Source of the DNA: Eutreptiella sp. 'Long Island Sound 2002' | Lineage: Eukaryota > Euglenozoa > Euglenophyceae > Eutreptiales > Eutreptiaceae | Assembly: GCA_964036045.1 (NCBI GenBank) | Contig: OZ038400.1 | Location: 18,072,950-18,136,949 of the forward strand | Reading direction: 5' to 3' | Length of the DNA: 64,000 nt | Part shown: in pieces, positions 1-12,060 of the stretch | Numbering within the stretch: position 1 is the first letter of the stretch | How the letters are laid out: each line of letters starts with the position of its first letter | Notes under the pieces: model-generated | Told to the model about the DNA's origin: nothing | The model's database searches: none | Seen by the model: only the letters and a program-made list of their open reading frames with translations | Position numbers and translations under genes: made by a program

Positions 1-3000
1 AAATTAGAGGGCTGGTCGTCTTTGTGCTCAATGAAAAAAAAAAAAAACGTACAGGGCTGGTCCTCTTTGTGGTCAATGAAAAAAAAAAAAAAAAAAAAAC
101 TTAGAGGGCGGGTCGTCTTTGTGATCAATGAAAAAAAAAAAAAAAAAAAAACTTAGAGGGCCGGTCGTCTTTGTGATCAATGAAAAAAAAAAAAAAGAAA
201 ATAAAAACTTAGGGCCGGTCGTCTTTGTGACCAATGAAAAAAAAAAAAAATTAGAGGGCTGGTCGTCTTTGTGATCAATGAAAAAAAAAAGGAAAAAAAA
301 TAAAAAAAATTAGAGGGCTAGTCGTCTTTGTGATCAATGAAAAAAAAAAAAAAAAAACTTGGAGGGCTAGTCGTCTTTGTGATCAATGAAAAAAAAAAGA
401 TTAGAGGGCTAGTCGTCTTTGTGATCAATGAAAAAAAAAAAAATATTAGAGGGGCGGTCGTCTGTGTGAACAATGAGAAAAAAAAAAAAAAAAACTTAGA
501 GGGCTGGTCGTCTTTGTGATCAATTAGAAAAAAAAAAAAAAAACTTAGAGGGCTGGTTGTCTTTGTGATCAATGAAAAAAAAAAAAAAAAAAAAAAAAAC
601 TTAGAGGGCCGGTCGTCTTTGTGATGAATGAAAGAAAATAAAAAAAAAAAAACTTAGAGGGCCGGTCGTCTTTGTGATTAATTAAAAAAAAAAAGAAAAA
701 AGAAAAAAAAGAAACCTAGAGGGCTGGTCGTCTTTGTGATCAATGAGAAAAAAAAACAAAAAAAAAAAAAAATTAGAGGGCTGGTCGTCTTTGTCATCAA
801 TGAAAAAAAAAAAAAAAAAAAGAAAATTGGGGGCTAGTCGTCTTTGTGATCAATGAAAAAAAAAAAAAAAAACTTAGAGGGCTGGTCGTCTTTGTGATCA
901 ATGAAAAAAAAAAAAAAAAAAAACTTCAGGGCTGGTCCTCTTTGTGATCAATGAAAAAAAAAAAACGAAAAAAAAAAACTTAGAGGGCCGGTCATCTTTG
1001 TGATCAATGAAAAAAAAAGAAAAAAAAATAAAGGGCTAGTCGTCTTTGTGATCAATGAAAAAAAAAAAAAAACTTGGAGGGCCGGTCGTCTGTGTGAAAA
1101 ATGAAAGAAAAAAACAAAAAATTAGAGGGCAGGTCGTCTTTGTGAACAATGAAAAAAAAAAAGAAAAAAAAAAAAGCTTGGGGGTTGGTTGTCTTTGTGA
1201 TCAATGAGAAAAATAAAAAAAAAAAACTTAGAGGGCCGGTCGTCTTTGTGATCAATGAAAAAAAAAAAAAAAAAAAACTTAGAGGGCTGGTCATCTTTGT
1301 GATCAATGAAAAAAAAAAAAGTTAAGGGCAGGTCCTCTTTGTGATCAATGAAAAGAAAAAAAAAAACTTAGAGGACCGGTCGTCTTTGTGATCAATGAAA
1401 AAAGAAAAAAAAAATTAGAGGGCTGGTCGTCTTTGTGATCAGTGAAAAAAAAAAAAAAAAAACTTAGAGGGCCGGTCGTCTTTGTGAACAATGAAAAAAA
1501 AAAAAAATAGAGGGCTGGTCGTCTTTGTGATCAATGCAAAAAAAAAAAAAAAATTAGAGGGCTGGTCGTCTTTGTGCTCAATGAAGAAAAAAAAAAAAAC
1601 GTACAGGGCTGGTCCTCTTTGTGGTCAATGAAAAAAAAACAAAAAAAAAAAACCTTAGAGGGCCGGTCGTCTTTGTGATCAATGAAAAAAAAAAAAGAAA
1701 AGAAAAACTTAGGGCCGGTCGTCTTTGTGACCAATGAAAAAAAAAAAAAAAAATTAGAGGGCTGGTCGTCTTTGTGATCAATGAAAAAAAAAAGGAAAAA
1801 AAATAAAAAAAATTAGAGGGCGGGTCGTCTTTGTGATCAATGTAAAAAAAAAAAGAAAAAAAAATAGAGGGCTAGTCGTCTTTGTGATCAATGAAAAAAA
1901 AAAAAAAAACTTGGAGGGCTGGTCGTCTTTGTGATCAATGAAAAAAAAAAAAAATTAGAGGGCTAGTCGTCTTTGTGATCAATGAAAAAAAAAAAAAATT
2001 AGAGGGCCGGTCGTCTGTGTGAACAATGAAAAAAAAAAAAAAAAAAAACTTCGAGGGCTGGTCGTCTTTGTGATCAATTAGAAAAAAAAAAAAAAAAAAC
2101 TTAGAGGGCTGGTTGTCTTTGTGATCAATGATAAAAAAAAAAAAAAAAACTTAGAGGGCCGGTCGTCTTTGTGATGAATGAAAGAAAATAAAAAAAAAAA
2201 AACTTAGAGCGCTGGTCGTCTTTGTGATCAATGAAAAAAAAAAAGAAAAAAGAAAAAAAAATCTAGAGGGCCGGTCGTCTTTGTGATCAATGAGAAAAAA
2301 AAACAAAAAAAAAAAATTAGAGGGCTGGTCGTCTTTGTCATCAATGAAAAAAAAAAAAAAAAAAAGAAAATTGCGGGCTATCTGTCTTTGTGATCAATGA
2401 AAAAAAATGAAAAAAAACTTAGAGGGCTGGTCGTCTTTGTGATCAATGAAGAAAAAAAAAAAAAAAAAACTTTAGAGGACCGGTCGTCTTTGTGATCAAT
2501 GAAAAAAAAAAAAAAAAAAAACTTCAGGGCTGGTCCTCTTTGTGATCAATGAAAAAAAAAAACAAACGAAAAAAAAACTTAGAGGGCCGGTCATCTTTGT
2601 GATCAATGAGAAAAAAAAGAAAAAAAAATAGAGGGCTAGTCGTCTTTGTGATCAATGAAAAAAAAAAAAAAATTAGAGGGCCGGTCGTCTGTGTGAAAAA
2701 TGACAGAAAAAAAAAAATTAGAGGGCCGGTCGTCTTTGTGATCAATGAAAAAAAAAAAAAGAAAAAAAAAACCTTAGAGGGCTGGTCGTCTTTGTGATCA
2801 ATGAAGGAAAAAAAGAAATGATCAATGAAGAAAAAAAAAAAAAAAACTTTAGAGGGGTGGTCGTCTTTGCAATCAATGAAAAAGAAAAAAACAAAAAAAA
2901 AAAAAACCTTACAGGGCGGGTCGTCTTTGTGATCAATGAAAAAAAAAAAAGAAAAAAAAACTAGAGGGCTAGTCGTCTTTGTGATCAATGAAAAAAAAAA
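1..3000 (+). repeat. Tandem higher-order duplication, period about 1.55 kb
   Basis: Monomer variants near 1-1,150 recur in the same order near 1,551-2,750. Examples are GTGCTCAATG followed by CGTACAGGGC (about 30 and 1,580), TCTGTGTGAACAATG (about 460 and 2,015), GATGAATGAAAGAAAAT (about 625 and 2,172), and TCTGTGTGAAAAATG (about 1,090 and 2,690). The offset drifts from 1.55 to 1.60 kb because A-run lengths differ. Boundaries are approximate. Confidence 0.75.
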
Positions 3001-4130
3001 AAAAAACTTGGAGGGCTGGTCGTCTTTGTGATCAATGAAAAAAAAAAAAAATTAGAGGGCTAGTCGTCTTTGTGATCAATGAAAAAAAAAAAAAATTAGA
3101 GGGCCGGTCGTCTGTGTGAACAATGAAAAAAAAAAAAAAAAAAAACTTAGAGGGCTGGTCGTCTTTGTGATCAATTAGAAAAAAAAAAAAAAAAAAACTT
3201 AGAGGGCTGGTTGTCTTTGTGATCAATGATAAAAAAAAAAAAAAAAAAACTTAGGGGGCCGGTCGTCTTTGTGATGAATGAAAGAAAATAAAAAAAAAAA
3301 AAACTTAGAGCGCTGGTCGTCTTTGTGATCAATGAAAAAAAAAAGAAAAAAGAAAAAAAAATCTAGAGGGCCGGTCGTCTTTGTGATCAATGAGAAAAAA
3401 AAACAAAAAAAAAAAAAATTAGAGGGCTGGTCGTCTTTGTCATCAATGAAAAAAAAAAAAAAAAAAAGAAAATTGCGGGCTATCTGTCTTTGTGATCAAT
3501 GAAAAAAAAAAAAAAAAACTTAGAGGGCTGGTCGTCTTTGTGATCAATGAAGAAAAAAAAAAAAAAAAAACTTTAGAGGACCGGTCGTCTTTGTGATCAA
3601 TGAAAAAAAAAAAAAAAAAAAAACTTCAGGGCTGGTCCTCTTTGTGATCAATGAAAAAAAAAAAACAAACAAAAAAAAAACTTAGAGGGCCGGTCATCTT
3701 TGTGATCAATGAGAAAAAAAAGAAAAAAAAAATAGAGGGCTAGTCGTCTTTGTGATCAATGAAAAAAAAAAAAAAATTAGAGGGCCGGTCGTCTGTGTGA
3801 AAAATGACAGAAAAAAAAAAATTAGAGGGCCGGTCGTCTTTGTGATCAATGAAAAAAAAAAAAAGAAAAAAAAAACCTTAGAGGGCTGGTCGTCTTTGTG
3901 ATCAATGAAGGAAAAAAAGAAATGATCAATGAAGAAAAAAAAAAAAAAAAACTTTAGAGGGGTGGTCGTCTTTGCAATCAATGAAAAAGAAAAAAACAAA
4001 AAAAAAAAAAACCTTACAGGGCGGGTCGTCTTTGTGATCAATGAAAAAAAAAAAAGAAAAAAAAAACTAGAGGGCTAGTCGTCTTTGTGATCAATGAAAA
4101 AAAAAAAAAAACTTGGAGGGCTGGTCGTCT
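1900..4130 (+). repeat. Tandem higher-order duplication, period about 1.1 kb
   Basis: About 1,900-2,995 and 2,995-4,130 are nearly identical monomer by monomer. Shared diagnostic variants are TTAGAGCGCTGG (about 2,205 and 3,305), TTGCGGGCTATCTG (about 2,372 and 3,473), AATGACAG (about 2,700 and 3,803) and the truncated monomer around 2,817 and 3,921. The constant offset of 1,098-1,104 bp, with differences mainly in A-run length, indicates a recent unequal exchange or amplification. Confidence 0.85.
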
Positions 4131-6360
4131 TTGTGATCAATGAAAAAAAAAAAAAAAAACTTAGAGGGCTGGTCGTCTTTGTGAACAATGTAAAAAAAAA
4201 AGAAAAAAAAATTGGGGGTTGGTTGTCTTTGTGATCAATGAGAAAAAAAAAAAAAAACTTAGAGGGCCGGTCGTCTTTGTGATCAATGAAAAAAAAAAAA
4301 AAGAAAAGGAAATTGAGGGCTAGTCGTCTTTGTGATCAATGAAAAAAAAAAAAAACCTTAGAGGACTGGTCGTCTTTGTGATCAATGAAGAAAAAAAAAA
4401 AAAAAAAAACTTTAGAGGGCTGGTCGTCATCCTGATCAATGAAAAAAAAAAAAAAAAAAAAAACTTCAGGGCTGGTCCTCTTTGTGATCAATGAAAAAAA
4501 AAAACAAAAAAAAAAACTTAGAAACCGGTCGTCTTTGTGATCAATGAAAAAAAAAAAAAAAAAAAAGAGGGCTAGTCGTCTTTGTGATCAATAAAAAAAA
4601 AAAAAAATTAGAGGGCCGGTCGTCTGTGCGAAAAATGAAAGAAAAAAAAAATTAGAGGGCAGGTCGTCTTTGTGAACAATGAAAAAAAAAAAGAAAAAAA
4701 AAAAGCTTGGGGGTTGGTTGTCTTTGTGATCAATGAGAAAAAAAAAAAAAACTTAGAGGGCCGGTCGTCTTTGTGATCAATGAAAAAAAAAAAAAAAAAA
4801 AACTTAGAGGGCTGGTCATCTTTGTGATCAATGAAAAAAAAAAAAGTTAAGGGCAAGTCCTCTTTGTGATCAATGAAAAGAAAAAAAAAAACTTAGAGGA
4901 CCGGTCGTCTTTGTGCTCAATGAAAAAAAAAAAAAACGTACAGGGCTGGTCCTCTTTGTGGTCAATGAAAAAAAAACAAAAAAAAAAAAACTTAGAGGGC
5001 CGGTCGTCTTTGTGATCAATGAAAAAAAAAAAAAGAAAAGAAAAACTTAGGGCCGGTCGTCTTTGTGACCAATGAAAAAAAAAAAAAAATTAGAGGGCTA
5101 GTCGTCTTTGTGATCAATGAGAAAAAAAAAAAAAATTAGAGGGCCGGTCGTCTGTGTGAACAATGAAAAAAAAAAAAAAAAACTTAGAGGGCTGGTCGTC
5201 TTTGTGATCAATTAGAAAAAAAAAAAAAAAAAAACTTAGAGGGCTGGTTGTCTTTGTGATCAATGATAAAAAAAAAAAAATCAAAAAAACTTAGAGGGCC
5301 GGTCGTCTTTGTGATGAATGAAAGAAAATAAAAAAAAAAAAAAAACTTAGAGGGCTGGTCGTCTTTGTGATCAATGAAAAAAAAAAGAAAAAAGAAAAAA
5401 AAAAAACCTGAGGGCCGGTCGTCTTTGTGATCAATGAGAAAAAAAAACAAAAAAAAAAATTAGAGGGCTGGTCGTCTTTGTCATCAATGAAAAAAAAAAA
5501 AAAAAAGAAAATTGGGGGCTATTCGTCTTTGTGATCAATGAAAAAAAAAAAAAAAAACTTAGACGGCTGGTCGTCTTTGTGATCAATGAAGAAAAAAAAA
5601 AAAAAAATAACTTTAGAGGGCCGGTCGTCTTTGTGATCAATGAAAAAAAAAAAAAAAAAAACTTCAGGGCTGGTCCTCTTTGTGATCAATGAAAAAAAAA
5701 AAACAAACAAAAAAAAAAACTTCGAGGGCCGGTCATCTTTGTGATCAATGAGAAAAAAAAGGAAAAAAAAATGGAGGGCTAGTCGTCTTTGTGATCAATG
5801 AAAAAAAAAAAAAATTAGAGGGCCAGTCGTCTGTGTGAAAAATGACAGAAAAAAAAAAATTAGAGGGCCGGTCGTCTTTGTGATCAATGAAAAAAAAAAA
5901 AGAAAAAAAAAACCTTAGAGGGCTGGTCGTCTTTGTGATCAATGAAGGAAAAAAAAAAAATGATCAATGAAGAAAAAAAAAAAAGAAAAACTTTAGAGGG
6001 GTGGTCGTCTTTGCAATCAATGAAAAAAAAAAAAAACCTACAGGGCTGGTCCTCTTTGTGATCAATGAAAAAGAAAAAAACAAAAAAAAAAAAACCTTAC
6101 AGGGCGGGTCGTCTTTGTGATCAATGAAAAAAAAAAAGAAAAAAAAAACTAGAGGGCTAGTCGTCTTTGTGATCAATGAAAAAAAAAAAATAAAACTTGG
6201 AGGGCTGGTCGTCTTTGTGATCAATGAAAAAAAAAAAAAAAACTTAGAGGGCTGGTCGTCTTTGTGAACAATGTAAAAAAAAAAGAAACCTTACAGGGCG
6301 GGTCGTCTTTGTGATCAATGAAAAAAAAAGAAAATAGAGGGCTAGTCGTCTTTGTGATCA
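4130..6360 (+). repeat. Satellite stretch paralogous to 1.05-3 kb
   Basis: Variant order in this stretch repeats that of the first 3 kb with small deletions. Shared markers include GCTTGGGGGTTGGTTGTC (about 1,175 and 4,705), GTTAAGGGCA (about 1,320 and 4,849), the GTGCTCAATG/CGTACAGGGC pair (about 4,912), and TCTGTGTGAACAATG (about 5,148). A copy of the GGAAAAAAAAAA-TGATCAATG truncated monomer lies near 5,960. Nothing non-satellite is present. Confidence 0.6.
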
Positions 6361-9300
6361 ATGCAAAAAAAAAAAAGAAAACTTGGAGGGCTGGTCGTCT
6401 TTGTGATTAATAAAAAAAAAAAAAAAAATCAGAGGGCCGGTCGTCTTTGTGATCAATGGAGAAAAAAAAAAAAAAAAAAAACTTGAAGGGCCGGTCGTCT
6501 TTGTGATCAATGAAAAAAAAAACAAACAAATTAGAGGGCTGGTCGTCTTTGTGATCAATGAAAAAAAAAAAAAAAAACCTAAACCTTAGAGGGATGTTCG
6601 TCTTTGTGATCGATGAAAAAAAAAATTAAAAAAGAAACTGAGAGGGCGGGTCGTCTTTGTGATCAATGAAAAAAAAAAAAAAAAAAAAAACTTAGAAGAC
6701 CGGTCGTCTTTGTGATCAATGAAAAAAAAAAAAAAAAGAAAATTGAGGGCTAGTCGTCTTTGTGATCAATGAAAAAAACAAAAAAAAAAAAACTTAGAGG
6801 GCCGGTCGTCTTTGTGCTCAATGAAAAAAAAAAAAAAAAAAAGAGGGCTAGTCGTCTTTGTGATCAATGAAAAAAGAAAAAAAAAAACTTAGAGGGCCGG
6901 TCGTCTTTGTGAACAATGAAAAAAAAAAAAAAAAAAAAAAACCTGGAGACCGGTCGTCTTTGTGAACAATGAAAAAAAAAAAACAAAAAAAAAAAAAAGA
7001 GGGCCGGTCGTCTTTGTGATCAATGAAAGAAAAAAAAAAATGGAGGGCTAGTCGTCTTTGTGATCAATGAAAAAAAAAAAAAACTTAGAGGGCCGGTCGT
7101 CTTTGTGATCAATGAAAAAAAAAAAAAAAAAAAAACCTGGAGACCGGTCGTCTTTGTGAACAATGAAAAAAAAAAAAAAAAAAAAAAAACTTAGAGGGCC
7201 GGTCGTCTTTGTGATCAATGAAAAAAAAAAAAAAAAATTAGAGGGCCGGTCGTCTTTGTCATGAATGAAAGAAAATAAAAAAATAAAAAAAACTTAGAGG
7301 GCCGGTCGTCTTTGTGATCAATGACAAAAAAAAAAAAAAAAAGAAAAACTTAGGGCCGGTCGTCTTTGTGATCAATGAAAAAAAAAAAAAAAAAAGAAAA
7401 TTGAGGGCTAGTCGTCTTTGTGATCAATGAAAAAAAAAAGAAAAAAAATAAAAAAAATTGGAGGGCGGGTCGTCTTTGTGATCAATGAAAAAAAAAAAAA
7501 TAGAGGGCTAGTCGTCTTTGTGATCAATGAAAAAAAAAAAAAAAAACTTAGAAGGCTGGTCGTCTTTTTGAACAATGAAAAAAAAAAAGAAAAAAGAAAA
7601 AAAAAACCTACAGGGCTGGTCGTCTTTGTGATCAATGAGAAAAAAAAAAAGAAAAAAAACGTAGAGGGCTGGTCGTCTTCGTGATCAATGAAAAAAAAAA
7701 AAAAAAAAAAACTCAGAGGGCGGGTCGTCTTTGAATTCAATGAAAAAAAAAAAAAAAAAAAAACTTAGTGGACCGGTCGTCTTTGTGATCAATGAAAAAA
7801 AAAAAAAAAGAAAATTGAGGGCTAGTCGTCTTTGTGATCAATGAAAAAAAAAAAAAAAAAAAACTTAGAGGGCTGGTCGTCTTTGTGATCAATGAAGAAA
7901 AAAAAAAAAAACTTTAGTGGGCTGGTCGTCTTTGTGATCAATGAAAAAAAAAAAAAAAAAAAAAACTCATAGCCGGTCCTCTTTGTGATCAATGAAAAAA
8001 AAAACAAAAAAAAAAACTTAGAGGGCCGGTCGTCTTTGTGATCAATGAAAAAAAAAAAAAAAAAAGAGGGCTAGTCGTCTTTGTGATCAATGAAAAAAAA
8101 AAAATTAGAGGGCTGGTCGTCTTTGTTATCAATGAAAAAAAAAAAAAAAAACTTAGAGGGCTGGTCGTCTTTGTGATCAGTGAAAAAAAAGAAAAAATAA
8201 GAGGCTAGTCGTCTTTGTGATCAATGAAAAAAAAAAAAAAAAAAACTTGGTGGGCTGGACGTCTTTGTGATCAATGAAGAAAAAAAAAAAAAATGATCAA
8301 TGCAGAAAAAAAAAAAATAAAATTTAGAGGGCAGGTCGTCTTTGCAACCAATGAAAAAAAAAAAAAAAAAAAAAAAACTTCAGGGCTGGTCCTCTTTGTG
8401 ATCAATGCAAGAAAAAAACCAAAAAAACCAAAACCTTACAGGGCGGGTCGTCTTTGTGATCAATGAAAAAAAAAAAAATAGAGGGCTAGTTGTCTTTGTG
8501 ATCAATGCAAAAAAAAAAAAAGAAAACTGAGATGGCTGGTCGTCTTTGTGATTAATCAAAAAAAAAAAAAAAAAAAAATTAGAGGGCCGGTCGTCTTTGT
8601 GATCAATGGAGAAAAAAAAAAAAAAAAAAAAACTTGAAGGGCCGGTCGTCTTTGTGATCAATGAAAAAAAAAAAAAACAAATTAGAGGGGTGGTCGTCTT
8701 TGTGATCAATGAAAAAAAAAAAAAACCCAAACCTTAGAGGGATGTTCGTCTTTGTGATCAATGAAAAAAAATAAATGAAAAAGAAACTGGGAGGGCGGGT
8801 CGTCTTTGTGATCAATGAAAAAAAAAAAAAAAAAAAAAACTTAGAAGACCGGTCGTCTTTGTGATCAATGAAAAAAAAAAAAGAAAAAGAAAATTGAGGG
8901 CTAGTCGTCTTTGTGATCAATGAAAAAAAACAAAAAAAAAAACTTAGAGGGCCGGTCGTCTTTGTGCTCAATGAAAAAAAAAAAAAAAACAAAGAGGGCT
9001 AGTCGTCTTTGTGATCAATGAAAAGAGAAAAAAAAAAAACTTAGAGGGCCGGTCGTCTTTGTGAACAATGAAAAAAAAAAAAAAAAAAAAAAAACCTGGA
9101 GACCGGTCGTCTTTGTGAACAATGAAAAAAAAAAACAAAAAAAAAAAATAGAGGGCCGGTCGTCTTTGTGATCAATGAAAGAAAAAAAAAATGGAGGGCT
9201 AGTCGTCTTTGTGATCAATGAAAAAAAAAAAAAAAAAACTTAGAGGGCCGGTCGTCTTTGTGATCAATGAAAAAAAAAAAAAAAAAAACCAGGAGACCGG

Positions 9301-10450
9301 TCGTCTTTGAGAACAATGAAAAAAAAATAAAAAAAATAAAAAACTTAGAGGGCCGGTCGTCTTTGTGATCAATGAAACAAAAAAAAAAAAATTTAGAGGG
9401 CCGGTCGTCTTTGTGATGAATGAAAGAAAATAAAAAAAAAAAAAAAACTTAGAGGGCCGGTCGTCTTTGTGATCAATGACAAAAAAAAAAAAAAGAAAAA
9501 CTTAGGGCCGGTCGTCTTTGTGATCAATGAAAAAAAAAAAAAAAAAAAAACTTAGAGGGCTGTTCGTCTTTTTGAACAATGAAAAAAAAAAAGAAAAAAG
9601 AAAAAAAAACCTACAGGGCTGGTCGTCTTTGTGATCAATGAGAAAAAAAAAAAGAAAAAAAACTTAGAGGGCTGGTCGTCTTCGTGATCAATGAAAAAAA
9701 AAAAAAAAAAAAAACTCAGAGGGCGGGTCGTCTTTGAAATCAATGAAAAAAAAAAAAAAAAAAAACTTAGTGGACCGGTCGTCTTTGTGATCAATGAAAA
9801 AAAAAAAAAAAAAGTAAATTGAGGGCTAGTCGTCTTTGTGATCAATGAAAAAAAAAAAAAAAAACTTAGAGGGCTAGTCGTCTTTGTGATCAATGAAGAA
9901 AAATAAAAAAAAAAACTTTAGTGGGCTGGTCGTCTTTGTGATCAATGAAAAAAAAAAAAAAAAAAAAACTCAGGGCCGGTCCTCTTTGTGATCAATGAAA
10001 AAAAAAACAAAAAAAAAAAACTTAGAGGGCCGGTCGTCTTTGTGATCAATGAAAAAAAAAAAAAAAAAATAGAGGGCTAGTCGTCTTTGTGATCAATGAA
10101 AAAAAAAAAATTAGGGGGCTGGTCGTCTTTGTTATCAATGAAAAAAAAAAAAAAACTTAGAGGGCTGGTCGTCTTTGTGATCAGTGAAAAAAAAAAATAA
10201 AATAAGAGGCTAGTCGTCTTTGTGATCAATGAAAAAAAAAAAAAAAAAACTTGGTGGGCTGGACGTCTTTGTGATCAATGAAGAAAAAAAAAAATGATCG
10301 ATGCAGAAAAAAAAAAAAAAATTTAGAGGGCAGGTCGTCTTTGCAACCAATGAAAAAAAAAAAAAAAAAAAAAACTTCAGGGCTGGTCCTCCTTGTGATC
10401 AATGAATAAAAGAAAAAAAAAAACTTAGAGGGCTGGTCGTCTTTGTAATC
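6360..10450 (+). repeat. Tandem higher-order duplication, period about 2.0-2.15 kb
   Basis: Two successive units share a distinctive order: a linker ending CAATGGAG (about 6,455 and 8,605), the AGAGGGATGTTCGTC monomer (about 6,590 and 8,737), two short monomers ending GGAGACCGG (about 6,945/7,138 and 9,097/9,291), the TAGTGGACCGG monomer, then the truncated monomer and GGGCAGGTCGTCTTTGCAACC (split here only by wording; near 8,330 and 10,325). A third copy of this unit lies at about 33.2-35.3 kb. Confidence 0.75.
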
Positions 10451-12060
10451 AATGAGAAAAAAAAAAAAAAAAAACTTAGAGGGCCGGTCGTCTTTGTGAT
10501 CAATGAAAAAAAAAAAAAAAAAAAACTTAGAGGGCTGGTCGTCTTTGTGATCAATGAAAAAAAAAAAAAAGTTAAGGGCAGGTCCTCTTTGTGATCAATG
10601 AAAAGAAAAAAAAAAAAAAAAACTTAGAGGACCGGTCGTCTTTGTGATCAATGAAAAAAAAAAAAAAAAGAAAATAGAGGGCTAGTCATCTTTGTGATCA
10701 ATGAAAAAAAAAAAAAAACTTGGAGGGCCGGTCGTCTTTGTGATCAATGAAAAAAAAAAAAAAAAACTTAGAGGGCCGGGGGTCTTTGTGATGAATGAAA
10801 GGAAATAAAAAAAAAAAAAAAAAAACTTAGAGGGCCGGTCGTCTTTGTGATCAATGAAAAAAAAAAAAAGAAAAAAGAAAAACTTAGGGCCGGTCGTCTT
10901 TGTGATCAATGAAAAAAAAAAAAAGAAAAAAAAACCTTCAAAGGCTGGTCGTCTTTGTAATAAATGAAGAAAAAAAAAATGATCAATGAAAAAAAAAAAA
11001 AAAAAAAACCCTACAGGGCTGGTCCTCTTTGTGATCAATGCAAAAAAATAACAAAAAAAATAAAACCTTACAGGGCGGGTCGTCTTTGTGATCAATGAAA
11101 AAAAAATAAAAAAATAGAGGGCTAGTCGTCTTTGTGATCAATGCAAAAAAAAACAAAAAAAAACTTGGAGGGCTGGTCGTCTTTGTGATCAATGAAAAAA
11201 AAAAAAATAAAACAAACTTAGAGGGCTGGTCGTCTTTGTGGACAATGAAAAAAAAAAAGAAAAAAAAAAAAACCTAGAGGGCTGGTCGTCTTTGTGATCA
11301 ATGCGAAAAAAAAAAAACTTAGAGGGCGGGTCGTCTTTGTGATCAATGAAAAAAAAAAAAAAAGAAAATTGAGGGCTAGTCGTCTTTGTGATCAATGAAA
11401 AAAAAAAAAAACTTAGGGGGCTGGTCGTCTTTGTTATCAAGGAAGAAAAAAAAAAAAAAAAAAAAACTTTACAGGGCTGGTCGTCTTTGTGATCAATGAA
11501 AAAAAAACAAAAAAAAAAAAAACTTACAGGGCCGGTCGTCTTTGTGATCAATGAAAAAAAAAAAAAAAGAAAAGAACAAATAGAGGGCTAGTCGTCTTTG
11601 TGATCAATGAAAAAAAAAAAAAAAATTAGAGGGCCGGTCGTCTTTGTGATCAATGAAAAAAAAAAAAAACAAATTTGAGGGCCGGTCGTCTTTGTGAACA
11701 ATGAAAAAAAAAAAAAAACTTAGAGGGCGGGTCGTCTTTGTGATCAATTAGAAAAAAAAAAAAAAAAAAACTTAGAGGGCCGGTCGTCTTTGTATCAATG
11801 AAAAAAAAAAAAAAAAAAAAAACTTGGAGGGCCGGTCGTCTTTTTGATGAATGAAAAAAAAAAAAAAAAAAAAACACTTAGAGGGCCGGTCGTCTTTGTG
11901 ATCAATGAAAAAAAAAAAAAAAAAAAAAAACCTTCGAGGGCCGGTCGTCTTTGTGATCAATGAAGAAAAAAAAAATGATCAATGATGAAAAAAAAAAAAA
12001 GAGGGCTGGTCGTCTTTGCAATGAATGAAAAAAAAAAAAGAAAAAAAAAACCTACAGGGC
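10450..12060 (+). repeat. Satellite stretch paralogous to 44.6-47 kb
   Basis: This stretch carries rare variants that reappear about 35 kb downstream in the same order: AAAATAACAAAA in the linker (about 11,045 and 46,133), GTTATCAAGGAAG (about 11,432 and 46,515), AAATTTGAGGGCC (about 11,671 and 46,753), and TGATCAATGATG after a truncated monomer (about 11,976 and 47,000). No gene or other element is visible. Confidence 0.7.
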